A stretch of DNA of 64,000 nt, taken from Streptomyces sp. P9-A2 (GTDB taxonomy: Bacteria; Actinomycetota; Actinomycetes; Streptomycetales; Streptomycetaceae). The notes under the pieces are model-generated. The model searched no databases. It worked only from the letters and a program-made list of their open reading frames with translations, and was not told where the DNA came from. This document shows positions 44,296 through 52,795 of the stretch, piece by piece (position 1 is the stretch's first letter; the number at the start of each line of letters is the position of its first letter). Location: the NCBI RefSeq assembly GCF_036634175.1, contig NZ_JAZIFX010000001.1, positions 3,906,001 to 3,970,000 on the forward strand. The letters are read 5' to 3'. The position numbers were made by a program, and so were the translations under genes.

Positions 44296-45264
44296 ATGTC
44301 CATAGCGAGACGTGTCCTCACCCGCCGCCTGCTGGGGACGGGCGCCGCGACCCTCGCCCTCTGCGCGGCCACCACCGTCGCCGCGACCTCCGCCTCCGCC
44401 CACGGCAACCCCGGCGGCGACGGCTGGAAGTCGGGCGGCGACTACCGGCCCGGGACCGGTGCCGGCACGGTCACCGAGACCGACCGCTGCCAGTTCTCGC
44501 TCGACGGCGCGAACTTCTTCGACTCCGTCAAGGTCGACGACCAGAACCTGCGGCCCAGCGAGGACGGCAAGGTGCACATCAAGGTCCGCGCCGCCGGCGA
44601 CGCGACCACCTGCACCGCCTCGCTCGCCTCCTACCTGGCGCACGGCGCCACCTTCGCCTCCTCCGGCGAGCAGGTCTTCGTCGACTTCGCCACGGTGACG
44701 GTCAAGCCCGGCAAGACCGACTCCCTCGACATCGCCATCCCGGACAAGGGCTGCTTCGCGCAGATCGACCTCTACCGGGGCGCCGTGAAGTTCGACGGCA
44801 AGCTGGACGCGAACGACGGCTTCGAGCACGGTGAGCTGCCGAAGGGGCCGGACCGTCCGGTCATCAAGGACAAGCTGATCGCGGCCTGGAACGGCGGCAC
44901 GAAGGACTGCACCGCCGACACCCCGCCCGAGGAGGAGACCCCCGAGCCGTCCGCCCCCGCGCCGTCCACCCCTGCGCCGGAGCCGTCCGAACCCGCCGAG
45001 GACACCACTCCGCCGGCCTCCGAGACGCCGGGCGAGCCGTCCACGACGCCCAGCACCGACGCACCCGCCCAGTCCCCCTCCGAGCCGGCCACCGAACCGG
45101 GGGCCTCGCCGAACGGCGGCAGCGACAACCTCGCGGAGACCGGCGCCGACAGCAACACCGGCCCGTTCGCGATCGGCGCGACGGTCCTGCTGGCAGGCGG
45201 CGCGGCGCTCGTCGTGGCCACCCGCCGCAAGCGCGCCGGCACCAGCAGCAGCAACAGCCAGTAG
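44296..45264 (+). CDS. Sortase-anchored cell-surface protein (LAETG)
   Basis: A 322-residue secreted protein. The signal peptide is SIARRVLTRRLLGTGAATLA with cleavage near ATSASAHG. A globular domain of about 170 residues has paired Cys (DRCQFSL, TTCTAS, KGCFAQ, KDCTAD), and a Pro/Glu/Ser/Thr-rich wall-spanning stalk follows. The sorting signal is LAETG at residues 279-283, then a hydrophobic helix (FAIGATVLLAGGAALVVA) and a basic tail RRKRAG. The LAxTG form is that used by class E sortases in Streptomyces. The 305 bp before it (43991-44295) show no gene. Confidence 0.92.
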   Translation: MSIARRVLTRRLLGTGAATLALCAATTVAATSASAHGNPGGDGWKSGGDYRPGTGAGTVTETDRCQFSLDGANFFDSVKVDDQNLRPSEDGKVHIKVRAAGDATTCTASLASYLAHGATFASSGEQVFVDFATVTVKPGKTDSLDIAIPDKGCFAQIDLYRGAVKFDGKLDANDGFEHGELPKGPDRPVIKDKLIAAWNGGTKDCTADTPPEEETPEPSAPAPSTPAPEPSEPAEDTTPPASETPGEPSTTPSTDAPAQSPSEPATEPGASPNGGSDNLAETGADSNTGPFAIGATVLLAGGAALVVATRRKRAGTSSSNSQ

Positions 45265-45283
45265 CCAGTAGCGCCCCCATACG

Positions 45284-45310
45284 CGCCCGGCCCGTCCCGC
45301 GGGCCGGGCG
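45284..45310. terminator. Terminator between convergent genes
   Basis: 11-bp perfect stem cgcccggcccg/cgggccgggcg with a 5-nt loop, 20 bp after the surface-protein stop. Confidence 0.85.
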
Positions 45311-45369
45311 TTCGGGTTCCGGGGGCAGCACCGCGGGGGCGGCAGAGATGTCCGCGACGGACAGCGGGC

Positions 45370-46391
45370 CTACTGCCGTGTCCCGGGCCCGCCTCCCTCG
45401 ACGGTCGCCGGATAGAGCGCCACATAGCGCTGTTCGTCCACGTCCAGCCCGACGTCCACCAGGCACTGCTCGCGCACGCCCTCGTGGAGTTCGGGCTCGC
45501 CGACGCGGGAGCGGCGGTCGACGACGGTCTGTCCACGGGCCGGGCCCGGGGCCAGGGAGACCTCGACGGGGAGCCGGTAGGTGGTCAGGCCCTCCGGGTC
45601 GACGACCGCGCACAGCGCGCCCGCGTCGCCGAGTCCGCCCGCCTCCTCGTCGGGGCCGGCCACGCAGGCGGGGCCGTCGGTGCCGTCGGCGGTGGCGCCC
45701 GGGGCCGCGGGGCGGTGGGCGAGCAGATCACCGGCCAGTCGGACGCCCGGTTCGGTGCTCGCGCGCAGCCTGCGCACCTCGGCCGCCGGGACGACGACCC
45801 GGTTGAACACGTCCAGGCCGTACATCGTGATCGGCACTCCGGCGGTGAGCAGGATCGCGGCGGCCTCCGGATCGTGCCAGACGGTGAACCCGGCGACCGG
45901 GGTGGCGTTGCCGGCGCCCGCCGCGCCGCCCATGAACACGATCCGCCCGATGGTGCGGGTGACCTCGGGATGCGTCCGCAGCAACAGGGCGATGTCGGTC
46001 AGCGGGGCGGTGGGCACCAAGGTGACCGGGCGCGGGGAGGCGAGGATCTCGCGGCGCAGCAGGGTCACCGCGTCCACGTCGGCGGGGATGCGCCGCGGAG
46101 CGGGCAGGCCGAGGTCGCCCATCCCGTCGTGGCCGTGTACGTGGGCCGCGGAGCGCGGGGCCTCGATCAGCGGGCGCTCGGCCCCCGCGCGACAGGCACG
46201 GCGGGCGCGCCCGCCGTCTCCAGCACGGTGAGGGTGTTGCGTACCACGCCGTCCACGTCCGTGTTGCCGGCCACGCAGGTCACCGCGCGCAGGTCGATCC
46301 CGGGGTGACGGACGGCGAACAGCAGGGCGAGGGCGTCGTCGACACCCGTGTCGCAGTCGATGATCACCGGAATGGGCGGACCGTACGTCAC
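45370..46391 (-). pseudogene. Nucleoside hydrolase, frameshifted
   Basis: GTG 46391 (after AAGGAG) starts a frame with IPVIIDCDTGVDDALALLFA, the metal-binding aspartate cluster of inosine-uridine nucleoside hydrolases, then AVTCVAGNTDVDGVVRNTL. The frame stops at PVARGPSAR near 46170. The rest is in the next frame: PLIEAPRSAAHVHGHDGMGD, VTLVPTAPLTDIALLLRTHP, IVFMGGAAGAGNATPVAGF and FTVWHDPEAAAILLTAGVP. One additional G in the five-base run at 46182-46186 would join them. The encoded enzyme would salvage nucleosides by cleaving ribose. Homopolymer error or true mutation cannot be separated here. Confidence 0.85.
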
Positions 46392-46558
46392 GGGGAGGGC
46401 TCCTTCGGGGCGTGGCGCAGAGGGCGGGGCAAGGGTGCGGTACATGGGGGTGGGCGCGGGGCGAGAACATTTTCCCTCGTCGTACTCACCCGGACGGACC
46501 GCCGCACTGGCGGGGCAGGCGGCACGATGGTGCCGTATGAGCACGTGTCGCTGCCCCG

Positions 46559-46585
46559 GACCGGCCCCGGTCCGGGGCCGGTCCT
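46559..46585 (+). promoter_or_regulatory. Perfect GC-rich inverted repeat upstream of a lipoprotein gene
   Basis: 13-bp arms ggaccggccccgg and ccggggccggtcc (sharing the centre), 83 bp before the lipoprotein start and followed by further ggtccc words. It could form a leader hairpin; its role is unknown. Confidence 0.45.
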
Positions 46586-46667
46586 GTCCCGGTCCCGGTC
46601 CCGTGCCGGACGGCCAGCGCGCGGTCGCAGCCACATCCACAGTCCGGCTCCACCAGGAGGCACCCCG

Positions 46668-47471
46668 ATGACGCATGCCCCGGCCGCCGCCCGCGCCCTT
46701 CTCGCCTCCGTGCTGTCGGTGTCCGCGCTGCTGACCACGGCAGCCTGTTCCGTCCTCGGGAGCGACACGGCCGGACCGGCGGCCCCGGCCTCCGCCTCCG
46801 CCTCGCTCTCCACCGCCACCCCGGCCGCCGAGCAGTCCTCGTCGGCGACGCCCGAGCCGGGTCTGAGCGAGGAGCAGCTGCGGGCCGCGCTGATCACGGA
46901 GACGGACCTGGGGCAGCCCTGGGTGCCGACGCGGGGCGCGGCGACCTGGCGGGACGGGCTGCTCAAGTCGAGTACGAAGAACGCCGACTGCCGGCGGCTG
47001 CTCGACGCCCTCTACACCGAGGAGCTGTTCGGTGCGCCGGCCGGGCCGCGGGCCGTGGTCGCCCTGGACGACGCCTACAGCGGCGCCCAGCTGCGGTACC
47101 AGGTGGCCGCGTACCGGTCCGCCGACGTGGACCGCACGCTGAAGTGGCTGGGCGGTCTGCCGAAGAAGTGCGGGGAGTTCACCGCCACGGCCAAGAAGGA
47201 CGGCGTCCAGAAGGTCGAGGTCGACGCGCTGACGCTGCCGGAGACCGGGGACGCCCGGCAGGCACTGCGGGTCACCATGACCGGCGAGACGCCCGACCAC
47301 CAGCTGACGCGCCTCACCCTGGACGTGGCGGTGGTCCGGGTCGGCGAGGACACCATCACCCTCACCAACGGCGGCTTCGGTGACGTGGCGTCCGAACTTA
47401 TTCAGGTGGTCGTGGAGTTCGGGGTGAACCGGCTGACGGAGATCCAGAAGCAGGGCCGGGTCCGGGTCTGA
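46668..47471 (+). CDS. Lipoprotein with PknH-like sensor domain
   Basis: A 267-residue lipoprotein. The lipobox LLTTAACSVLG follows a short signal segment, and a Ser/Ala/Thr-rich linker comes next. The exported domain includes LSEEQLRAALITETDLGQPW, NADCRRLLDALYTEELFGAP and LPKKCGEFTATAKKDGVQKV with two Cys that could pair, ending in VVRVGEDTITLTNGGFG. The pattern resembles the extracytoplasmic sensor domain found in PknH and many stand-alone actinobacterial lipoproteins. The ligand is unknown. ATG 46668 follows aggagg. Confidence 0.8.
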   Translation: MTHAPAAARALLASVLSVSALLTTAACSVLGSDTAGPAAPASASASLSTATPAAEQSSSATPEPGLSEEQLRAALITETDLGQPWVPTRGAATWRDGLLKSSTKNADCRRLLDALYTEELFGAPAGPRAVVALDDAYSGAQLRYQVAAYRSADVDRTLKWLGGLPKKCGEFTATAKKDGVQKVEVDALTLPETGDARQALRVTMTGETPDHQLTRLTLDVAVVRVGEDTITLTNGGFGDVASELIQVVVEFGVNRLTEIQKQGRVRV

Positions 47472-47534
47472 CCGTCACGGGCCGAACCGGCACGACCCCG
47501 GCCGGCACGACTCCGACCGGCACGGCTCCGGCCG

Positions 47535-47804
47535 TCACGTGAGGCGGTCCACGGCCTGCTTGGCTTCGAGCAGACCGGCCCCGGTGGCCTCGCGGTAGGC
47601 CTTGACCGCCTGGACCGTCCTGCCCTCCCGCACGAGCGCGACGATCGCGTCCTTGCCCGGGATCTCCTCATGCAGGTCCAAGTGCTGGAGCACCAGGTCG
47701 AGTTTGCGTTCGACGCGCGCGGCGGTGCGCTCTGCCCGGGAGACGTTTTTCTGGACGGCCCAGATACCGAGAATCACAAGGCAGGCGAGGAAGAGTATGT
47801 CCAT
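47535..47804 (-). CDS. Small membrane protein with L7/L12 C-terminal-like domain
   Basis: An 89-residue protein. A membrane helix (MDILFLACLVILGIWAV) is followed by a charged helix (SRAERTAARVERKLDLVLQH). The C-terminal IVALVREGRTVQAVKAYREA and GLLEAKQAVDRL closely recall the helix-turn-helix of the ribosomal L7/L12 C-terminal domain. In L7/L12 this surface binds translation GTPases; here it would be tethered to the membrane, role unknown. ATG 47804; a longer frame exists but has no coding support. Confidence 0.75.
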   Translation of the reverse strand: MDILFLACLVILGIWAVQKNVSRAERTAARVERKLDLVLQHLDLHEEIPGKDAIVALVREGRTVQAVKAYREATGAGLLEAKQAVDRLT

Positions 47805-47967
47805 GGCCGACAAGCGTAGGGACCGAGGAGCACCCGCCCGACACCCTGCCCGGACCGTGATGCTCGCACGGCCAACCCTCCTTGTGCCCCTTGCCGTTCG
47901 AGTCCGGCAGCCCTTAGGTTCAACCGCGGATTCACCGTGTCCACCCCATCGCTGCTGCGAGGTCGCC

Positions 47968-48135
47968 GTGCCGGAACGCATTCGCACCGCCAGGCGTTAC
48001 GCCAGAGGCCTCGTCGCGGCCGTCGCCGCGGTCACCGCACTGGTCCTGGCAGCCAACGCGGGCCCTGCCAAGGCCACCCACCCCGAGAAACCGGACCACC
48101 GCACCACGAACCCGGTGGAAGCCGCTGTCCGCTAG
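47968..48135 (+). CDS. Small secreted peptide, hypothetical
   Basis: A 55-residue product: a basic start (ERIRTARRYARG), a hydrophobic core LVAAVAAVTALVLAANAGPA with a possible signal-peptidase site, and a short charged tail. The GTG start has a gagg sequence 5 bp upstream. No family is recognised. It could be a secreted peptide or a chance frame. Confidence 0.4.
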   Translation: MPERIRTARRYARGLVAAVAAVTALVLAANAGPAKATHPEKPDHRTTNPVEAAVR

Positions 48136-48188
48136 GGCGTGTCCGCGGCCCCTCCGTGCAGCCCCCTCCGCGGTCAGCACCGCCGGGC

Positions 48189-49640
48189 CTAATGCGGGAG
48201 GGCCTTGCGCAGGGCCTTGTCCAGTTGTTCGGCCAGGGCCTCGTCCGACTGCACGTCGTCGCCGTGCAGCGGGCCGAGCCGGGTGGTGAACGTCTGGGTG
48301 AACGCGCCGTACAGCGGGGTCCTCGGCCGGTGGACCGCGTTGCGCAGGGCCGGCAGGAGGATGTCACGGGCGTAGGCGGGGCGGCCACCCTCGTCGCGCG
48401 GGACCGGGTCGGCACCCTCGCCTGTGGGGGACGCCGAGGGCCCGGGGCCGACCGCGGTGCACCGCTCGCCGTCCGCGTCGCCCTCGTAGGCCGAGGTGCG
48501 GGTCGCCGCGAAGCCCGCCTCCAGCAGGCAGCGCTCGCTCTCCTTCCCGGTGAGGAACCGGATCAGCTCGGCCGCCTTGTCCTTGCGCTGCGACACCCCG
48601 GTGACCGCGAGGTTCTGCCCGCCGAGCACCGCCCGGCCGGGCATCGGGACGACCTCGAGCTGCTTCTCGGAGAAGGTCCGGTACAGGGTGCGGTACTCCG
48701 ACGGCCAGTGCCGCAGGAACGCCGTGCGGCCCTCGACGAAGTCGCTCAGCGACGCGGCCTCGTCGGAGGAGTGGGCGTCCTGGAGGGTGTACGCCGTCTC
48801 CGTGCGGCGGCGCAGCTCCGCGATCCCCTCGGTCAGCTCGTCGACGTCGCCGGTGTAGCGGCCTTTCTCGTCAACCAGCTCGAGGCCCGGCACCGCGGAC
48901 GCGAACGCCTCCACCGCGTTGACCGTACGGCCCTCGTAGGCGGCGAGCTGGGTGGTCCAGCCCTTCTCGTAGGTGCCCGGCGCGAGCTCGGCGTCCAGCT
49001 CGTCGACGAGGCCCCGCAGCTGGTTCCAGGTGAGGCCGGCGCCGAGGTCGGGCTGCTCGACTCCGGCGTGCTTCAGGTAGTCGCGCCGGTAGTACAGCAG
49101 GCCGACGTCGCTGTTGAACGGCACCGCGTACACCTCCCCGTCCCACCGGGCCGTGCCGGCCACGGACGGGATGATGTCGTCGTCGACCAGGTCGCGGGGC
49201 AGCGGTTCGATCAGGCCGGCGGTGGCGAACTCGGGCACCCAGGTCACGTCCAGGTTGACCACGTCGTAGGCGGCGCTGCGGGACTGCAGGGCGCCGAGCA
49301 GCTGGCTGCGCTGTTCGTCGGCGCTGCCCGGGAGCTCGACCAGGCGGGCCCGGAAGTCGGACTTCTTCCGCTTCTCACGCAGGTTCCAGGCGTCGATGAG
49401 CTGCTGGCGTATGCCGTTCTTGCCGGTGACGTCCCGGCCGCTGGCGATCACGATGGGGCCGGTCACGTCGCCCGGGGCGGTGGATCCGGCGGAAGCACCG
49501 GCGCCGTCCCCGCCGCCTGTACCGCGGGAGCCTCCGCCGGTGCAGGCGGCGAGGACGACGACCAGCAACAGGGCGAGCGCCAGGGCGAACCGCGGGGCCG
49601 CCGGCCCGCCGGTGAGCCGGCGGGGCCGGGCCGTCGTCAT
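48189..49640 (-). CDS. Extracellular solute-binding lipoprotein (family 1-like) in the caspase operon
   Basis: A 483-residue lipoprotein: signal segment LALALLLVVVLAACTGG with a lipobox Cys near residue 33, a Gly-rich spacer, then a binding-protein fold. GPIVIASGRDVTGKNGIRQQ, SAAYDVVNLDVTWVPEFATA, YAVPFNSDVGLLYYRRDYL, SEYRTLYRTFSEKQLEVVPM and AAELIRFLTGKESERCLLEA are typical of extracellular family 1 proteins. No permease or ATPase is nearby. Its start overlaps the stop of the large caspase-like gene by 4 bp (49637-49640), so it is coupled to it and likely serves sensing rather than import. Confidence 0.85.
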   Translation of the reverse strand: MTTARPRRLTGGPAAPRFALALALLLVVVLAACTGGGSRGTGGGDGAGASAGSTAPGDVTGPIVIASGRDVTGKNGIRQQLIDAWNLREKRKKSDFRARLVELPGSADEQRSQLLGALQSRSAAYDVVNLDVTWVPEFATAGLIEPLPRDLVDDDIIPSVAGTARWDGEVYAVPFNSDVGLLYYRRDYLKHAGVEQPDLGAGLTWNQLRGLVDELDAELAPGTYEKGWTTQLAAYEGRTVNAVEAFASAVPGLELVDEKGRYTGDVDELTEGIAELRRRTETAYTLQDAHSSDEAASLSDFVEGRTAFLRHWPSEYRTLYRTFSEKQLEVVPMPGRAVLGGQNLAVTGVSQRKDKAAELIRFLTGKESERCLLEAGFAATRTSAYEGDADGERCTAVGPGPSASPTGEGADPVPRDEGGRPAYARDILLPALRNAVHRPRTPLYGAFTQTFTTRLGPLHGDDVQSDEALAEQLDKALRKALPH

Positions 49641-52321
49641 TCATCCCCCGTTCCGGTGCGGGCGACCTCGTCGCGCAGGGCCGTGCCGGGATCGTCGCCG
49701 CTGTCCAGGCAGCGCCCCTTACTGGCGTCGGTGATCTGACGGTCCGGTCTGCCCGGGTCGCAGCCGCCGTTCTTCAGGGACACCACGGTCACCGGCACCT
49801 CGGCCCGCCGCGCCCCGGAGAGGATGTCCCCCAGACGGTCCCGGGTGAGCTGGTCGCTGTCCTCGCTGTCGGTGATGTACACGATCAGCCGCCGGCGGTT
49901 GTCGCCCTCGGACCGTTCCATCTCCTCGAACGCGGCGTCCAGGGCGTCACGCGGATCGGCCCCGGCGTCCCGTACCCGGGCGCGGGCGTCGAGGGCGCGC
50001 TCGGTGTCGGCCCGCCGGTGCGAGCCGGACTTCAGCAGTTGCTCGTACGACCGGTCGCCGGTCTCCGCCACCGCCCACACGCCGTACTCGTCCTGTCCGC
50101 CGAGGCCGCCCAGCGACTGCTTCAGCAGTCCGGGGGCCCCGCTCGACCCCTTCCACACATTCCCCATCGAAAGGGAACTGTCCAGCAGATAGAGCACCCG
50201 TCCCGGGCCGCCCGCCGCCCGGTACTCCTTCAATGCCTCTTCCATCTTGTCCTGCCGGGCGAACCGGTCGAGAGCGGGGGACGCGACCAGCACGCCGTCG
50301 ACCTTCGTGTCCCGGTCCAGCAGCTCCCACTTGTACGGATTGCGGAAACCTTTCTCGGCGAACACCGCTTGACCCTCCTCACCGGTCAGCCAGTCCTGGA
50401 AGGAGGCGGCCGACGCGTCGCGGGCTTCCTTGTCCCGGTCCGCGCCCTGCCAGGCGACCCGGACGAACACCGGGGCCACGCCGGGGACGTCCTTGGGGTA
50501 CTGGGCCGTGCGGCGGGTGCGCGTGGTGCTGTCGCAGCCGACGCCGCTGCGCATCAGGAACTCGGGGACCAGGGCGGCCGTCTGGTTGTCCACATCGTCG
50601 CGGTCGGGCAGCGTGCACAGCAGTTCGGCGGCGGTGGGGGAGGGCGGGCCCGTCTGGTCGACCAGCTGTTCGGCGGCGGCGACGGACTCGTCACCGGCGT
50701 ACAGACCGATCGTGGCGAGCAGCCCGACGTCGGTGAACTCCGGGTCGGGGCGCCGCACCTCAGCCTTCTCGTTCCGTTCGGACAGGTCCTCGATCATGCG
50801 GTTCAGGGTCAGGCCGGTACGGCTCTCCATGGTGTCGGCCGCGATGGCCCGCGGAACGGCCAGTACGACCGGGGAGTAGGCGAGCGGCTCGTCGGCGGCC
50901 TTCAGGACGGCCCACGCGTCGGTGTCCCGCTCCTTCATGACCCGGGCGAAGTCGGCGCGGGAGGCGGGAATCCAGATGTCCGGCTGCGGACCGATGTCCC
51001 GCTGCGGGTTGACGTCCTCGTCCGGGGGCTCCCGCCAGGCGGCGGTCTGCCTGTGCAGCGCGGTGACCACGTCGGAGGAGCCCGCGCTGTAGACGGTGAT
51101 GCCGGTGCGGCGGCAGCCGTCGTCCAGGGTGTTCGCCGCCGAGGTCAGGTAGGCGTCGGCGGCGGCGCGGATCGTCGGCTCCAGGTCGGGGTCGGTCAGG
51201 ACGCGCTGCTCCAGTGCCGGGGCACAGACGGTGGCGGTGTCGTCCCGGAGGTGCCCGACGAGTCCGATCACTCCGTAGGTGCCGGCGGTGAGGACGGTGA
51301 GGGAGAGGAGGCCGAGGAGGGGGACGGCCCAGGGGGTGCCCCGCCACCCCGCTCCACCCGTCGTGCCTGATTGGTCTGATCGGCCCGTCCGGCCCCTTCC
51401 GCGGAGGCCGCGAAGACGGCCGAGGAGCCGGACCGCGAGCGAGGTCCGTGGCACGTCGGCGTCTGTGCCGTCGGGCGTGGGCGCGGGCGTGGTGACGGGC
51501 GCGGGCGTGGTGACGGGCGCGGGCGTGGTGACGGGCGTGGGCGGATCTACGCCAGTTTTCTTCGGCTGCGGGGTCGGGGCCGGAGTCGGCTTCGCCACCA
51601 GCAGGACGTCCTCGCCGGGCTCCGCGCGGCACAGCGGCTCCCACGCTTCGCGACGCACGGTGCTGAGGTCGCGGACGGCCATCCGCTCCCGTATCCGCTC
51701 GGAGAGGTCCAGGAAACCCGTCTCGCCCTCCTCGTCGAGGAGCCGGACGAGTTCGGCGGTGTACGGCGTCGGCGTCCACGGATCGCCCGCGTCGATGCGG
51801 TGGTTGGCCTGGACGCTCATCATCAGCAGCAGGCGGTGCTTGTCGTCGAGGGTCTCCCGGACCCAGGCCGCGTTGCCCGCGAAGCAGCAGTCCAGGATCA
51901 CCACGATCCGCCGGGCCGGGCTGGTGGCCAGCATCGTCAGCACGGTGGTGAAGGGCGCCGCACCCGGGAACACGGCTTGCCCGCCCGCGACCACGCGCGC
52001 GTTGCGCATCTGCAGGAACAACTCGTCGCCCGCGCTGGGGATGGCACCGTGCCCGGCGAAGTAGAGCAGCAGCACCCCCTTCGCCTCCGCGGCCAGGAGC
52101 AGCGCCTGCTCGAAGTGCTCCAGGGACGGTGAGTGGGCGACCGTGATCTCGTGCTCGTCGAACACCTGCCCGCGCGCCAGTACCTCGCGCAGGCGGTTCA
52201 CGTTGTGCTCGGTCGCCGGGATGGGACCGGGCACGCCGTGCGGCGGCTCCGTGTGGTCGTACTCGGACACGCCGACCAGCAGCGCCCTGTTGGACTTCCC
52301 CCGTGGGTCGAAACGGATCAC
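49637..52321 (-). CDS. Transmembrane caspase-like protein with solute-binding and VWA domains
   Basis: An 894-residue multidomain protein. Residues 1-245 are a caspase-like (C14) domain: NRALLVGVSEYDHTEPPHG, LLLYFAGHGAIPSAGDELFL with His91, and RIVVILDCCFAGNAAWVRE with Cys146, an intact His-Cys dyad. A Thr/Pro linker (about 246-290; an 18-bp DNA repeat at about 51478-51545) and a basic segment lead to one membrane helix (about 331-356). The outer half has a solute-binding-like region with LTDPDLEPTIRAAADAYL, YSAGSSDVVTALHRQTAAW and FQDWLTGEEGQAVFAEKGF. A VWA domain with the MIDAS motif DSSLS (LYLLDSSLSMGN) and VYITDSEDSDQL follows. The GTG start lies 4 bp after the EACC1 gene. I infer that outside binding controls an inner protease. 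Confidence 0.85.
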   Translation of the reverse strand: MIRFDPRGKSNRALLVGVSEYDHTEPPHGVPGPIPATEHNVNRLREVLARGQVFDEHEITVAHSPSLEHFEQALLLAAEAKGVLLLYFAGHGAIPSAGDELFLQMRNARVVAGGQAVFPGAAPFTTVLTMLATSPARRIVVILDCCFAGNAAWVRETLDDKHRLLLMMSVQANHRIDAGDPWTPTPYTAELVRLLDEEGETGFLDLSERIRERMAVRDLSTVRREAWEPLCRAEPGEDVLLVAKPTPAPTPQPKKTGVDPPTPVTTPAPVTTPAPVTTPAPTPDGTDADVPRTSLAVRLLGRLRGLRGRGRTGRSDQSGTTGGAGWRGTPWAVPLLGLLSLTVLTAGTYGVIGLVGHLRDDTATVCAPALEQRVLTDPDLEPTIRAAADAYLTSAANTLDDGCRRTGITVYSAGSSDVVTALHRQTAAWREPPDEDVNPQRDIGPQPDIWIPASRADFARVMKERDTDAWAVLKAADEPLAYSPVVLAVPRAIAADTMESRTGLTLNRMIEDLSERNEKAEVRRPDPEFTDVGLLATIGLYAGDESVAAAEQLVDQTGPPSPTAAELLCTLPDRDDVDNQTAALVPEFLMRSGVGCDSTTRTRRTAQYPKDVPGVAPVFVRVAWQGADRDKEARDASAASFQDWLTGEEGQAVFAEKGFRNPYKWELLDRDTKVDGVLVASPALDRFARQDKMEEALKEYRAAGGPGRVLYLLDSSLSMGNVWKGSSGAPGLLKQSLGGLGGQDEYGVWAVAETGDRSYEQLLKSGSHRRADTERALDARARVRDAGADPRDALDAAFEEMERSEGDNRRRLIVYITDSEDSDQLTRDRLGDILSGARRAEVPVTVVSLKNGGCDPGRPDRQITDASKGRCLDSGDDPGTALRDEVARTGTGDE
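51478..51545. repeat. 18-bp tandem repeat encoding the caspase linker
   Basis: About three and a half copies of gtggtgacgggcgcgggc, coding PVTTPA units on the minus strand between the caspase domain and the membrane helix. Copy-number change would alter linker length without breaking the frame. Confidence 0.9.
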
Positions 52322-52325
52322 CGGC

Positions 52326-52688
52326 CTACCTGTCGTCGAGGTTCACCGATTCGACTCTGCCCTGGGGCGGTGCGCCGTCCTCGACGTCACGCCGGTTGGC
52401 CCGCCAGGCCGACACGGCCTTCTTGACCTGGTCCAGCAACTCCGTGGCGATCGCGCCCGCACCCGCACCGACCATCAGGACGACGATGTCCATCCCGACC
52501 CCCATCGGGGTGCCGGACTCGTCCGTCCTCGGCCTCTCCTGGATCCGCAGATCGCCGGCGCGCACCCGCTCGTCGAGCGGTTTCTCCCGCTCCAGCCACT
52601 TGCGCAGCGCGCCGATGTCGCTCGTGCTCGCGGTGTCGTCCAACCGGATCCGAATGCCCTGATCGGCCACACTGTCCCCCTCAGCCAT
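52326..52688 (-). CDS. EACC1-type effector-associated adaptor
   Basis: A 120-residue protein with the pattern of Effector-Associated Constant Component 1. It opens IRIRLDDTASTSDIGALRKW with a following LEREKPLDERVRAGD and a Gly-rich MGVGMDIVVLMVGAGAGAIA hydrophobic segment. The helix ELLDQVKKAVSAWRANR comes next. EACC1 was described in computational surveys of conflict systems of multicellular bacteria, often beside caspase-like or other effectors. Here it directly precedes the caspase gene (4-bp gap). The hydrophobic segment may insert in a membrane or pack in a small alpha/beta fold. Confidence 0.8.
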   Translation of the reverse strand: MAEGDSVADQGIRIRLDDTASTSDIGALRKWLEREKPLDERVRAGDLRIQERPRTDESGTPMGVGMDIVVLMVGAGAGAIATELLDQVKKAVSAWRANRRDVEDGAPPQGRVESVNLDDR

Positions 52689-52795
52689 AACTCACCATCA
52701 TGGCACCGCCGTTGCTCCACGGGGAGGGGTCGACAACAGTCACTTCCTCCCGGTCGGAAACGGAAGGACACGGGCGGATCCGGTCGGGCGCCGGT

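Noticed and set aside
48189..49640. Solute-binding lipoprotein as a nutrient importer component
   Set aside because: It overlaps the caspase gene and has no transporter partners, so a sensor role in that operon fits better.
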